Shown here one piece after another: positions 55,766-64,000 of a stretch of DNA of 64,000 nt. This DNA is from Paenibacillus catalpae (GTDB lineage Bacteria > Bacillota > Bacilli > Paenibacillales > Paenibacillaceae). The first letter of the stretch is position 1, and each line of letters begins with the position of its first letter. The position numbers and the translations under genes were made by a program. Below the pieces are notes generated by a model. The model saw only the letters and a program-made list of their open reading frames with translations, was not told the DNA's origin and did not search any database. The DNA is taken from NCBI RefSeq assembly GCF_900112695.1, contig NZ_FOMT01000002.1, forward strand, positions 1,288,492 through 1,352,491. The letters are read 5' to 3'.

Positions 55766-56134
55766 ATGATACCAGGGGAATACAGAGTTACGGCGGGCTC
55801 TATCATATTAAACGCTGGGCGACGGACGGTGAAAGCGGTAGTCGTCAATACGGGCGACCGTCCCGTGCAGGTTGGTTCTCATTTTCATTTTTTTGAAGTG
55901 AACCGGGCATTATCCTTCGATCGAGAGGCTGCCTTTGGCATGCGTCTACATATACCCGCTGGTACAGCCGTCCGTTTCGAGCCGGGAGAAGAAAAGCCGG
56001 TAACGCTGGTTGAACTGGGCGGCGCGAAGCTGTCATACGGTTTGAACGGATTAACGCAGGGCAAAGCGGAAGCGGGCAAAATGCCGGAAGAAGTCCGTAC
56101 ACGTCTCATTTCATGGGAAGGGGAAGGCGGATGA
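55766..56134 (+). CDS. ureB: Urease subunit beta
   Basis: Structural subunit of urease (122 aa). I chose ATG 55766, nine bases after [14 protein letters not shown] is the family start. An earlier in-frame ATG (55685) lies inside the repeat module and has no ribosome site. Core: [26 protein letters not shown] and [18 protein letters not shown]. The stop overlaps the ureC ATG. Its spacing from ureA (102 bp) is much larger than elsewhere in the operon because of the inserted module. Confidence 0.96.
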   Translation: MIPGEYRVTAGSIILNAGRRTVKAVVVNTGDRPVQVGSHFHFFEVNRALSFDREAAFGMRLHIPAGTAVRFEPGEEKPVTLVELGGAKLSYGLNGLTQGKAEAGKMPEEVRTRLISWEGEGG

Positions 56135-57843
56135 GTGTCATCGACAGGCAAAGATATGCGGCGATGTTCGGGCCTACAACCGGAGATGCGGTAAGGCTGG
56201 CGGATACCGAGCTGTGGGCGGAGATTGAGATGGACTATACCGTTTATGGCGATGAATGCAAGTTTGGCGGCGGGAAAGTTATCCGCGACGGCATGGGGCA
56301 GTCCAGCAGTGCAGTGCGTGATGATGGAGTACTTGATACCCTAATTACGAATGCAGTCATCATTGACCATTGGGGAATTGTGAAGGCTGATATAGGTATT
56401 AAGAACGGCTATATTGTTGGCATTGGCAAAGCAGGCAATCCCGATATCATGGACGGTGTTACTCCGGGTATGACAGCTGGCGCGAGCACAGAGGTGATTG
56501 CCGGAGAAGGGAAGATCATCACGGCCGGAGGGATCGATGCGCATATTCATTTTATATGTCCGCAGCAGATCGAAACGGCGCTTTCTTCCGGAATTACCAC
56601 GATGATCGGCGGTGGCACCGGCCCAGCTGCTGGCACTAATGCTACAACCGTTACTCCGGGAGCTTGGCATATGCGGCGTATGCTGGAGTCAGCGGAGCAT
56701 TTTCCCATGAACCTCGGCTTTACCGGCAAAGGCAATGCTTCGTTCACATCACCGCTTATTGAACAGATCGAAGCCGGTGCTGTCGGTCTGAAGCTTCATG
56801 AAGACTGGGGGACAACTCCTGCAGCCATTGAGGCATGCCTAACAGCAGCGGATCAATATGATATTCAGGTCGCCATTCATACGGATACGCTTAATGAAGC
56901 GGGTTTTGTTGAGGATACGCTAAGGGCGATTGGCGGACGCACCATTCATACCTATCATACCGAAGGCGCGGGCGGCGGTCATGCACCGGATATCCTTGTA
57001 GCGGCAGGCGAGATGAATGTCCTCCCATCCTCAACGAATCCAACGAGGCCTTTTACGATTAATACCATTGAAGAGCATCTGGATATGCTGATGGTCTGCC
57101 ATCATCTGGACAGCAGAATACCGGAGGATGTGGCTTTTGCAGATTCCCGTATTCGCCCCGAGACGATTGCAGCGGAAGATATTTTGCATGATATGGGGGT
57201 CTTCAGCATGATCAGCTCCGATTCCCAGGCGATGGGGAGGGTTGGTGAAGTGATCATCCGGACCTGGCAAACCGCGGATAAAATGAAGCAGCAGCGCGGT
57301 CCATTGTCGCCCGACACGGTGAGCGATAATTTCCGTATTAAGCGTTACGTGGCGAAATACACGATTAATCCCGCCATTACACATGGCATTTCCCATCTGG
57401 TAGGCTCGCTGGAGATCGGCAAATTCGCAGATCTGGTGCTGTGGCAGCCGATGTTTTTTGGCGTAAAGCCGGACATGGTGCTGAAGGGCGGGAGTATCGC
57501 CTACGCTCAAATGGGGGATCCGAATGCCTCCATTCCAACGCCGCAGCCGGTATTTGGACGTCCGATGTTTGCCTCTTTTGGCAAGGCTGTGCATAGCAGC
57601 TCAATCACATTCGTCTCGCAAGCGGCGTTTGACCGCGGCATCGATCAGCAGCTTGGATTGCAGAAGCGGGTTGAACCGGTACGGAACTGCCGGTCTGTGA
57701 CGAAGAAGGACATGATTCATAATGATGCTACGCCGGTCATTGAGGTTGATCCGGAGACCTACAAGGTAACGGTTGATGGCGAGCATGTGACTTGCGAACC
57801 GGCGCAGTCACTGCCGATGGCGCAGCGCTACTTTTTGTTCTAG
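56131..57843 (+). CDS. ureC: Urease subunit alpha (catalytic)
   Basis: Catalytic subunit that hydrolyses urea to ammonia and carbamate (570 aa). It starts at ATG 56131 inside the ureB stop, behind GGGGAAGGCGG. All active-site features are present: His138-x-His140 (Ni ligands), Lys221 (carbamylated, GLKLHEDWG), [25 protein letters not shown], and the mobile-flap Cys323 in MVCHHLD. No truncation is seen, so urease should be active once nickel is loaded by UreFGD. Confidence 0.98.
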   Translation: MSVIDRQRYAAMFGPTTGDAVRLADTELWAEIEMDYTVYGDECKFGGGKVIRDGMGQSSSAVRDDGVLDTLITNAVIIDHWGIVKADIGIKNGYIVGIGKAGNPDIMDGVTPGMTAGASTEVIAGEGKIITAGGIDAHIHFICPQQIETALSSGITTMIGGGTGPAAGTNATTVTPGAWHMRRMLESAEHFPMNLGFTGKGNASFTSPLIEQIEAGAVGLKLHEDWGTTPAAIEACLTAADQYDIQVAIHTDTLNEAGFVEDTLRAIGGRTIHTYHTEGAGGGHAPDILVAAGEMNVLPSSTNPTRPFTINTIEEHLDMLMVCHHLDSRIPEDVAFADSRIRPETIAAEDILHDMGVFSMISSDSQAMGRVGEVIIRTWQTADKMKQQRGPLSPDTVSDNFRIKRYVAKYTINPAITHGISHLVGSLEIGKFADLVLWQPMFFGVKPDMVLKGGSIAYAQMGDPNASIPTPQPVFGRPMFASFGKAVHSSSITFVSQAAFDRGIDQQLGLQKRVEPVRNCRSVTKKDMIHNDATPVIEVDPETYKVTVDGEHVTCEPAQSLPMAQRYFLF

Positions 57844-57861
57844 GGAAGGGGCTGTTAGGTG

Positions 57862-58554
57862 ATGAATCATCCTGCAGCTTGGCTGGTCATGCAGCAATTA
57901 TTGGATTCCGCCCTGCCGATTGGCGGTTTTTCCCATTCATTTGGTCTTGAGACAATGGTGCAGGAAGGACGTATTCGCCATAGCGGGCAGCTGTATGAGT
58001 ATGCGTCAGTCATGATGATGCAAAGCTGGGCTACTTCGGATGTCATGATCATACGAGCCGTATATCGGGATGCGCCATTGGAGCGATGGAACGGGATTTG
58101 GGCTGTTGAGCGGCTTGTGCATGTCCAGCGCATCGCGGTGGAAACAAGGGTTGGAATGGAGAAGATGGGCCGCCGTCTTCTTCAGCTGGCAGCTGCCATT
58201 TATCCTCAGATAGAATGGTCACTGTTAAATGAAGCATTGCGGCGCGGGGAGTGCCAGGCTACGCACCCGCTCGTTCACGGGTTTATTTGCTGGCGGCTGG
58301 GCGTAAAGGAAGAGCAGGCCATTCAGGGGTATTTGTATGCTTGTGCTGTAACCTGTGTGAACAGCGCTTTGCGGCTGATGTCGATCGGCCAAACAGAAGG
58401 ACAAACGCTTATTGCAAAGCTCTCGGCGCAGACTGTAGAAGCCGCGGAGCTGGCGATGCAGATGGAACCGGAAGAGGCTTACTCCAATATGCCGATGGCG
58501 GAACTGGCCATGATCCGGCATGAACAATTGTACTCACGTTTATTTATGTCATAA
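57862..58554 (+). CDS. ureF: Urease accessory protein UreF
   Basis: Urease maturation factor, part of the UreDFG chaperone complex (230 aa). Start ATG 57862; GTG 57859 just before it is possible. Typical segments: [24 protein letters not shown] at the N-terminus and [24 protein letters not shown], ending with [23 protein letters not shown]. In most urease operons ureE precedes ureF; here ureC is followed directly by ureF with an 18-bp gap. Confidence 0.93.
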   Translation: MNHPAAWLVMQQLLDSALPIGGFSHSFGLETMVQEGRIRHSGQLYEYASVMMMQSWATSDVMIIRAVYRDAPLERWNGIWAVERLVHVQRIAVETRVGMEKMGRRLLQLAAAIYPQIEWSLLNEALRRGECQATHPLVHGFICWRLGVKEEQAIQGYLYACAVTCVNSALRLMSIGQTEGQTLIAKLSAQTVEAAELAMQMEPEEAYSNMPMAELAMIRHEQLYSRLFMS

Positions 58555-58580
58555 CTATTATGAGAAAGCGGGGGAAGCCT

Positions 58581-59294
58581 ATGTGCCAAGGACAAGGACA
58601 TTCGCACCAAGAGTGGGAGAAGCCGGCAATCGACGCATCGCGTCCAATTCGGATCGGAATCGGAGGGCCGGTTGGTTCGGGGAAAACAGCGCTTGTTGAG
58701 CGGTTATCGCGGGAGCTGCACGAAAAATACAGCCTTGCGGTCATTACGAATGATATTTATACAAAGGAAGATGCGAGGATTCTGGTCAACACAGGAGTTC
58801 TTCCGGAAGAGCGGATCATCGGGGTGGAGACAGGTGGTTGTCCTCATACCGCCATCCGCGAAGATGCTTCCATGAATTTTGAAGCAATTGAAGAGCTGGA
58901 GCGGCGGTTCGAGAAGCTGGATTTGATCTTTATTGAGAGCGGCGGCGACAATCTGGCAGCGGCCTTTAGCCCGGAGCTGGTAGACCTCTTCATCTATATT
59001 ATTGACGTGGCCCAAGGCGAAAAAATTCCTCGTAAGGGCGGTCCCGGCATCATGCGTTCGGACTTGCTCGTTATTAACAAGATTGATCTTGCTCCGTTCG
59101 TCGGAGCAAGTCTGGAAGTGATGGATGCGGATTCGAAGCGGATGCGCGGGGATCGTCCGTTTGTATTCTCCAATATGTTTGGCGGAGAAGGGGTTACTGA
59201 GATTGTCGGCTGGCTGGAGCATGAATTTGCTCATGCGCGGGGCGAAGCGCATGGACATATCGTGCAGCTTGGCCCGATGCCGCACCAGCATTAA
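58581..59294 (+). CDS. ureG: Urease accessory GTPase UreG with His-containing tails
   Basis: GTPase that drives nickel insertion (237 aa). I chose ATG 58581 behind GGGGGA over ATG 58560. P-loop GGPVGSGKT at residues 28-36, the nickel-binding CPH motif in [20 protein letters not shown], and NKIDLAP. Both ends are longer and richer in His than usual: N-terminal [12 protein letters not shown] and C-terminal [20 protein letters not shown]. With ureE absent, these tails may store or deliver Ni2+; that role is inferred. Confidence 0.95.
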   Translation: MCQGQGHSHQEWEKPAIDASRPIRIGIGGPVGSGKTALVERLSRELHEKYSLAVITNDIYTKEDARILVNTGVLPEERIIGVETGGCPHTAIREDASMNFEAIEELERRFEKLDLIFIESGGDNLAAAFSPELVDLFIYIIDVAQGEKIPRKGGPGIMRSDLLVINKIDLAPFVGASLEVMDADSKRMRGDRPFVFSNMFGGEGVTEIVGWLEHEFAHARGEAHGHIVQLGPMPHQH

Positions 59295-59296
59295 GA

Positions 59297-60169
59297 ATGA
59301 CGGCAGGATCTATGGAAGAGCGCGCGGTACGGACGTCTGTACTGCGCGCTTCGTTTCATTTCAAGGATGGCGCAACGAGAATCGCCGACAAGTATCATAC
59401 CTCGCCCATTAAGATCGCCAAAAGTTTTCCGCTCCAGGAACAGCTGGGTGTTATCGTTATGGATGCATCACCAGGACTGCTGGCAGGTGATCGTTACGAG
59501 CTGGAATGGCATGCGCAAAGCTCTTCGCATAGTTATATCACGACGCAGTCATATATGAAGGTTCATCCGAGCCCGCTAACCGGCAAGCCGAACGGGTCCT
59601 TCATCAGCCAGAACTTCCGCCTTGAAGATCGCGCTATAGTTGAGCATATGCCTGAGCCTGTGATGCTCTATAAGGATGCCCGGCTTCACAGCCATACGAA
59701 TGTTTATCTTGGACAAGGAGCCGTATGGATGCAGGCGGATATCCTATGTCCGGGTCGTACATCGCGCAAGGAGCAGTTTCAATACGCCGAGTTTCGCAGC
59801 AGCATATCCGTTTATTGCGGAGGAGAGCTGATTTTTGCCCAACGCCAGCGGGTTATACCGGGCAAGCAGAAGCTTCAGGCTCCCGGCTGCTGGGATAAGA
59901 TGACCCATATGGCGACCTTTTGCTTATTTACCGATCAATTAACTTCCGCGCAGATTGTGTCGATGAAGCAGCTCGCCCAGGAGCTTCCCATTTCTGAATT
60001 TGGAACGCATCCGGTTGTTATCGGTCTGTCTGAGACGCAGCGTTACGGCCTTGTTGCTTCCGCTGCTTCTACCGCTGCCTGGCCGCTGCAGGCGGCTATG
60101 CGGTTACTTTGGCACGGCGCGAGAAAAATTGTATTGGGCAAAGAACCGATTCATTTGCTTTATTCTTAA
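59297..60169 (+). CDS. ureD: Urease accessory protein UreD/UreH
   Basis: Scaffold of the urease activation complex that binds apo-urease (290 aa). It starts at ATG 59297, only 2 bp after ureG, with a poor ribosome site; ATG 59312 is an alternative with AGGA upstream. Family features: GLLAGDRYELEWHAQSSSHSYITTQSYMKVHPS and FRLEDRAIVEHMPEPVMLYKDARLHSHTNVYL, as in other UreD proteins. Last gene of the urease operon; no clear terminator follows before the MarR gene. Confidence 0.92.
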   Translation: MTAGSMEERAVRTSVLRASFHFKDGATRIADKYHTSPIKIAKSFPLQEQLGVIVMDASPGLLAGDRYELEWHAQSSSHSYITTQSYMKVHPSPLTGKPNGSFISQNFRLEDRAIVEHMPEPVMLYKDARLHSHTNVYLGQGAVWMQADILCPGRTSRKEQFQYAEFRSSISVYCGGELIFAQRQRVIPGKQKLQAPGCWDKMTHMATFCLFTDQLTSAQIVSMKQLAQELPISEFGTHPVVIGLSETQRYGLVASAASTAAWPLQAAMRLLWHGARKIVLGKEPIHLLYS

Positions 60170-60238
60170 GCTGGACTTGGCTGTACGTTCAAAAAACGGT
60201 ATATTTATAGATATGAATGTATTAGCGAGGGTGGATGG

Positions 60239-60700
60239 ATGGACCTGGACCAAGAGAAGCTTCACAAACTAAGAGAGTTGGATGATGGATTCCGTAAGCT
60301 GCGCAGGTTGATTAACGCGGAATATAACCGGTTTAATGTTCACGGCCTAGGAATGACGGAAGGCAAGATGGTCATTATTCTGGCTCAACAGGGACCACAG
60401 AAGGCTTCTGCAATGGCAGAATGGCTGCGCATTACAAGCGGTGCAGTAACCGGCATCTCAGACCGTCTGATCGACCTCGGCTACGTGGAGCGTTCACGGA
60501 GCGAGTTTGACCGTCGGATCGTCATGCTCAGCGTGACGGATGAAGGCCGCAAGCTGGTCGATCAAGTGATGGAAATGCGCGAGCGTATCATGTTTAAGTT
60601 GTATGACGGCTTTGAGCTTGATGATATTGAGAAAGCAACGGATATCTTCATCCGGATGTCAGCTAATCTGAATCCGAAGAGCGAAACGGCAGAAGAATAG
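60239..60700 (+). CDS. MarR-family transcriptional regulator
   Basis: A 153-aa winged-helix regulator. Start ATG 60239 behind GCGAGGG. The recognition helix region is KASAMAEWLRITSGAVTGISDRLIDLGYVERSRSEFDRRIVMLSVTDEG, with the wing residues DRR intact. N- and C-terminal helices form the dimer interface. It lies between the urease operon and two cyclase genes on the same strand, with its own terminator; the target is unknown, and self-regulation or the adjacent cyclases are the obvious guesses. Confidence 0.9.
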   Translation: MDLDQEKLHKLRELDDGFRKLRRLINAEYNRFNVHGLGMTEGKMVIILAQQGPQKASAMAEWLRITSGAVTGISDRLIDLGYVERSRSEFDRRIVMLSVTDEGRKLVDQVMEMRERIMFKLYDGFELDDIEKATDIFIRMSANLNPKSETAEE

Positions 60701-60708
60701 CATGAAGG

Positions 60709-60741
60709 AAAGAGGCTATCCCATTGGGTGGTCTCTTTTTC
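60709..60741 (+). terminator. Terminator of the MarR gene
   Basis: AAAGAG with CTCTTT closes a hairpin with an inner CCATTGG (60709-60737), followed by TTTTC. The middle of the stem contains mismatches. Confidence 0.6.
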
Positions 60742-60816
60742 TCATGAAATATCCTTCTAGATCATTCATCAATAAGCAACGGACAGGCTGCTGTACATGA
60801 TTGGCACGGCCCAATA

Positions 60817-60825
60817 TGGTATAAT
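60817..60825 (+). promoter_or_regulatory. Extended -10 promoter of the cyclase genes
   Basis: TGGTATAAT is a perfect extended -10 (TGnTATAAT), 33 bp before the first cyclase ATG. No good -35 is present at 17 bp (ATGATT), which extended -10 promoters tolerate. Confidence 0.55.
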
Positions 60826-60857
60826 GAGGCTGAAATCGGGAGACAAGGGAGAACTAC

Positions 60858-61619
60858 ATGATGAAGCTTATCGATTTAAGTGTGCCGATTAGTCCAAGCA
60901 TTCGAGAACCTCTGCCAGCGAAGATCGAGTATTCGAGCCATGAGGCTGGAGCGATGCAAGCGGCTGCTATACTAGGGCTTAAGCAAGATGATTTTCCGGA
61001 AAGCAAAGCCTGGGCGACGGAAACAGTAACCCTGAATACGCATGCGGGTACCCATATCGACGCGCCATGGCACTATTGGCCGACTTCCGAAGGGAAGCAG
61101 GCAAGAACGATTGACGAAATGCCGCTCGAATGGTTTTATTCCGACGGTGTCGTGCTCGATTTCAGCACCAAGCCGCCAGGCTATGAAATAACGACGGACG
61201 ATCTGAAAGCCGAGTTAAAGCGGATCGAGTATACGTTGAAACCATATGATATTGTCCTCATTCGGAGCGACGCGGACAAACGGCTGTACCACGAACATTA
61301 TGCGTTCCTTCATGCCGGTGTATCCGCAGAAGCTACGCTGTGGCTGCTGGATCAAGGCATTAAGGTAGTTGGTACTGACGGCTGGGGATGGGATATTCCG
61401 CTCAATCTCCAAGCTGAAGCGTACAAAAAGCAGCCAAAGGAAGGCGTTCTATGGGCAGCGCATTATGTCGGCAAGGACCGGGAGTATTGCCAGATCGAGA
61501 AACTGGCTAATCTGGACCAAATTCCGAAGCCGTTTGGGTTCAAAGTAAGCTGCTTCCCAATCAAAGTGGAAAAAGCGAGTGCAGGCTGGGCGCGTCCGGT
61601 CGCAATCGTTGAGGAATGA
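60858..61619 (+). CDS. Cyclase-family metal-dependent hydrolase
   Basis: Member of the putative cyclase/kynurenine formamidase family (253 aa). The metal-binding signature HxGTHxDxPxH appears as HAGTHIDAPWH near residues 60-70, and later GVSAEATLWLLDQGIKVVGTDGWGWD matches the conserved C-terminal half. Start ATG 60858 (or 60861) behind AAGGGAG. It resembles the longer branch of the family (about 250 aa) and may hydrolyse a cyclic amide or ester. Substrate unknown; no kyn genes are nearby. Confidence 0.88.
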   Translation: MMKLIDLSVPISPSIREPLPAKIEYSSHEAGAMQAAAILGLKQDDFPESKAWATETVTLNTHAGTHIDAPWHYWPTSEGKQARTIDEMPLEWFYSDGVVLDFSTKPPGYEITTDDLKAELKRIEYTLKPYDIVLIRSDADKRLYHEHYAFLHAGVSAEATLWLLDQGIKVVGTDGWGWDIPLNLQAEAYKKQPKEGVLWAAHYVGKDREYCQIEKLANLDQIPKPFGFKVSCFPIKVEKASAGWARPVAIVEE

Positions 61620-61684
61620 AAGAGAACGGAGAACGATAACTCCATGCAACACGACGGCAGCCGGAAGGAAGAGGAGGCGTCTGA

Positions 61685-62203
61685 GTGAGAGTAATTGATT
61701 TGTCGGTACCTATTGCTGATGGGATGCCCGTATATCCCGGTGATCCGGAGGTTAAAGTCAAGGTAGCACATACGTATGAGTGTCAGACTTGGGAACTGAG
61801 GCAGCTTTCGATGGGAAGCCATACCGGAACCCACGTGGACGCGCCTTCGCACATGCATCCCGGTGCCGCAACTTTGGATGAACTGCCATTGGAGCGATTT
61901 TTTGGTACATCGCGCGTAGTACGTATGAATGATCTTGTCTGGCCGGAAAGCCGGGGGCTCTTTTTCCGCGAATCCGTTGGGATAGAATGCTTTGACCGAC
62001 TCGCTGCGCTGCAACCGCCGTTCGTCGGCGGTGAATTGTCTGAAGAGCTGGAGCGGGCATTGCTGGGGATCCATATTGTGACCTATACGGGGCTGCGGGG
62101 ATTGGATCTTCTTCCGTCTGAAGCCGATTTTATGTTCTACGGTTTCCCTTTGCGCATCGTCAGCGGCGACGGATCTCCGGTTCGGGCTGTTGCGGTCATT
62201 TAA
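61685..62203 (+). CDS. Cyclase-family protein, short paralogue
   Basis: Second member of the same fold (172 aa, shorter than the roughly 200-210 aa usual for KynB-like proteins). GTG start 61685 behind GAGGAGG. The signature HTGTHVDAPSH is intact near residues 40-50. The segment between the signature and the C-terminal GLRGLDLLPSEADFMFYGFPLRIVSGDGSPVRAVAVI is shortened by comparison with the upstream paralogue. It is 66 bp downstream of the first cyclase and probably co-transcribed. Function unknown. Confidence 0.85.
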   Translation: MRVIDLSVPIADGMPVYPGDPEVKVKVAHTYECQTWELRQLSMGSHTGTHVDAPSHMHPGAATLDELPLERFFGTSRVVRMNDLVWPESRGLFFRESVGIECFDRLAALQPPFVGGELSEELERALLGIHIVTYTGLRGLDLLPSEADFMFYGFPLRIVSGDGSPVRAVAVI

Positions 62204-62212
62204 ATGACAAAG

Positions 62213-62250
62213 AAAAGTGGCCGTACAGAACCCTGTACGGCCACTTTTTA
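62213..62250. terminator. Bidirectional terminator after the cyclase genes
   Basis: A perfect 15-bp stem, AAAGTGGCCGTACAG (62213-62227) with its complement (62232-62246), loop AACC, followed by TT. It also serves the convergent minus-strand gene. Confidence 0.9.
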
Positions 62251-62269
62251 GATTCAGCTTCGATTTCTT

Positions 62270-63643
62270 TTAAAGCGGTTCACCATTTAAGTAGTTGAAG
62301 AATGGTTTGTCAACCCAGATTGGGTAGGATTGAATGTGGAGTCCGGCACCCAGCTGTTTGAAGCCTTCTGCAATAGCAGCGGACGGCTCGTTTAACGAGA
62401 AGGATTGTGCATAATAATGCCCTTTGCCGGTAATTTTGTTATTTGTAATTTGGATATAGTCATCCAGCTTGGTTAAGGAGTAATAGAGCGGCTGCCACCA
62501 GGAGCTGGCGATGAGACCGGTCTGGTCTTCGCTGTTCTTTTTCGCATATTGCAAAATAACCGATTGGAAGCGGGCTTTGTCCGCCGCATTATTAAACTCG
62601 AATTTCAAATCATATTCTTTTGCATAAGCAATATAATTGCCGTTCTCGATTTGTACAACTTTATAACTGTCCGACTGAACAGGCTCTCCCCATTCCTTCA
62701 AATAGATAAAAGCGGAGGTTTTAGGCTCGAATTGTACTTTGGCACGAATCCCTTCGCTGCGGAGCAGACCAATTAGTTGAACCGCATGCTTCAGATTATC
62801 ATGTCCGTAGGTCAGGGATAAGGAGTCGACGAAGTTGGCGTCATAACGATCATCCTTCAGATTGTAGCCGGTAACGAGATTTTGCTTCAGCGCTGTATCG
62901 ACCACCGTTTGAAGCTCTGGCGACTGAATGATATCGGATGTGTTGTAGGCATCTGCCAGTTTGCCATAAATATCTGCATCGGACGTGTAACCGATATAAT
63001 GCTTGTAATCTCCTTTAATAGAAAGGATTTGTACGAGAAGCGTTTCTGCCAGTTCAGGAGATGCCGCTTTTCCTTTTACTTCTTTATATAAAGAAGAAGG
63101 GAGTAGTCCGCTATGTACAGCAGCCGCAAGCTCTTGCGCAGCAGACAGGCTGAGACCCGCTGGCGAATAACCGATTTGCTTCAGTGCACCTGTTGTTTTC
63201 TTTAACGGATACGTATGGGCGAGCTCGGCAAGTCCGGCAGCCTTCACCGCGATGTAAAGGGCGCTTGACGCTTGAAGAGGCTGGCTGGCATCTACTTTTA
63301 ATGAAGTAATAATACCTTGCTCATATAATGCTGCAGCCGATGTATAATAAGGACTGTCGGCATTAAGGTCGGTGAAGGCTGGTGAGGACTCGGCGGACTC
63401 GAGCTTAAGTATCTTGGCGATATGCTGAAGGAATTGTCCTTTTGTAACCGAACCTGCTTGGAAGGCGATACCGTACTTCTCTTGCAGGAACAGCTCATTT
63501 TCGGCTATAGCTGTTGTGGAAGATTGCTGGACAGCGTTTGTTTGGACTGCTGCAGCCTCGGCCACTGACAATGGCAAGGCGGATGAGAATAGAAGAGACA
63601 AGGCCAGTGATCCGGAAAGGAGCCATTTGGTACGCGATTTCAT
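62270..63643 (-). CDS. Secreted SLH-like surface protein of unknown function
   Basis: A 457-aa exported protein with a classic signal peptide (MKSRTKWLLSGSLALSLLFSSALPLSVAEA, cleaved near AEA-A). Residues about 60-200 look like diverged S-layer homology repeats (AFTDLNADSPYYTSAAALYEQGIITSL and following), which bind pyruvylated wall polymer. The C-terminal 220 residues (from about TYGHDNLKHAVQLIGLLRSEGI) resemble nothing I can name with confidence; the spacing of KVQFEPKTSAFIYLKEWG and WWQPLYYSLTKLDDYI suggests a globular enzyme-like or transglutaminase-like domain. GGAGG sits nine bases before the ATG. Probably monocistronic. Confidence 0.72.
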   Translation of the reverse strand: MKSRTKWLLSGSLALSLLFSSALPLSVAEAAAVQTNAVQQSSTTAIAENELFLQEKYGIAFQAGSVTKGQFLQHIAKILKLESAESSPAFTDLNADSPYYTSAAALYEQGIITSLKVDASQPLQASSALYIAVKAAGLAELAHTYPLKKTTGALKQIGYSPAGLSLSAAQELAAAVHSGLLPSSLYKEVKGKAASPELAETLLVQILSIKGDYKHYIGYTSDADIYGKLADAYNTSDIIQSPELQTVVDTALKQNLVTGYNLKDDRYDANFVDSLSLTYGHDNLKHAVQLIGLLRSEGIRAKVQFEPKTSAFIYLKEWGEPVQSDSYKVVQIENGNYIAYAKEYDLKFEFNNAADKARFQSVILQYAKKNSEDQTGLIASSWWQPLYYSLTKLDDYIQITNNKITGKGHYYAQSFSLNEPSAAIAEGFKQLGAGLHIQSYPIWVDKPFFNYLNGEPL

Positions 63644-63797
63644 CGTTATAAACCTCCATTAGTATAAAATGAATAATTAACATGATTAATCCACTCGGAA
63701 TTGTATGGAAATATTATCATTGTTACAAAATGGTGTCAATAGCTTATGTCGCAAGTCTTGTCTTATATCCTATAGTAGAATAGAAGAACATAAGCTT

Positions 63798-63868
63798 ATG
63801 CTTACGAAGTAAGAATCATCACGAACAGTCTAATCTTGGCTGTTTGTGAAATCATTCTTTTGAGGAGG
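63798..63868 (+). repeat. Leader hairpin module, copy at the last gene
   Basis: One unit starts ATGCTTACGAAGTAAGAAT. AAGAAT pairs with ATTCTT at the end, CAC with GTG, and GAACAG with CTGTTT, enclosing a short loop. It is followed by TTT and the ribosome site GAGGAGG (63862-63868) of the next gene. Same layout as at hisS, mltG and ureB. Confidence 0.8.
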
Positions 63869-63879
63869 CTTGGAACAGC

Positions 63880-64000
63880 ATGAACACAAGCAAGAAAGCA
63901 GAACGTTTAAAAAAAGCCCCTGCTCTAAAAGCAAATGTCGCTCCTGAGCTGGCGCACCGGGTGCCGCCTGGTCAAACAACAACGGACCGCTTCCCGATCC
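63880..64000 (+). CDS. Probable sulfite-oxidase-like oxidoreductase (3' end outside window)
   Basis: Only the first 40 codons are visible: a Lys-rich start (MNTSKKAERLKKAPALKANV) and then HRVPPGQTTTDRFPI. The PPGQ..T..FP(V/I) segment is the typical opening of molybdopterin-dependent sulfite-oxidase-like proteins of the YuiH type, placed before the Moco domain. Start ATG 63880, eleven bases after GAGGAGG, directly behind a hairpin module. The family call rests on this short motif alone. Confidence 0.5.
   Translation, partial: MNTSKKAERLKKAPALKANVAPELAHRVPPGQTTTDRFPI

Overview
The window looks like chromosome of a Paenibacillus-type Firmicute (Bacillales, Paenibacillaceae). The evidence is the Gram-positive gene set (strong AGGAGG ribosome sites, lipobox lipoproteins, T-box leaders, SLH-like surface protein), paired YesM/YesN sugar-sensing systems beside ABC sugar transporters, and a gene order that closely follows the B. 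subtilis relA-dtd-hisS-aspS-tcdA-rarA-cymR-iscS-mnmA-yrrD-yrrI-alaS-yrzL-ruvX-yrzB-mltG backbone (recalled, not searched).

Layout. 1-6075: end of an oligosaccharide ABC importer (two permeases, lipoprotein) with its YesN/YesM two-component pair. 6109-13620: core block of rel, dtd, a small unknown gene, T-box-controlled hisS-aspS, and tcdA. 13655-26639: core genes broken up by accessory cargo: a six-TM chemoreceptor with a LuxI/FeeM-like acyltransferase, rarA, an orphan Spo0B-type sensor kinase, a Fur-boxed siderophore importer transcribed divergently from its binding protein, copCD, and a CNNM/CBS membrane protein. 26689-37682: mnmA opposite cymR-iscS-PRC protein-zinc ribbon, an AI-2E family exporter, T-box alaS, yrzL-ruvX-two DUF1292 genes, and mltG behind a repeat array. 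37756-46635: chemoreceptor, class B PBP, second AI-2E family protein, polysaccharide deacetylase, ilvD. 46863-55118: YesN/YesM plus a membrane-tethered sugar sensor followed by mglBAC. 55273-60169: urease operon ureABCFGD with a GlnR/TnrA-type site and no ureE. 60239-62203: MarR regulator and two metal-dependent cyclases. 62270-64000: an SLH-like secreted protein and the start of a probable sulfite-oxidase-like gene.

The most unusual signals are two dispersed non-coding families. First, a hairpin module beginning ATGCTTACGAAG and ending ATTCTTTT-(A/G)AGGAGG lies directly against the ribosome site of four unrelated genes (hisS, mltG, ureB and the last gene), with tandem copies at mltG (four, three of them on a 72-bp period) and ureB (two). 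The arm sequences change while their pairing is kept. Second, three long intergenic palindromes (13655-13810, 32028-32145, 44758-44871) share internal motifs GRGCG...GCCTTTG and AACAGC around unrelated stems, as expected for a structured RNA or a palindromic mobile repeat. I do not recognise either family.

Regulation read from sequence: two T-boxes; good sigma-A promoters for rel, hisS, alaS, the chemoreceptor at 37870, the iron genes and urease; a Fur operator between divergent promoters; a 21-bp-phased direct repeat next to the mglB promoter that fits an AraC-type response regulator; and an intra-operon terminator after mglB.
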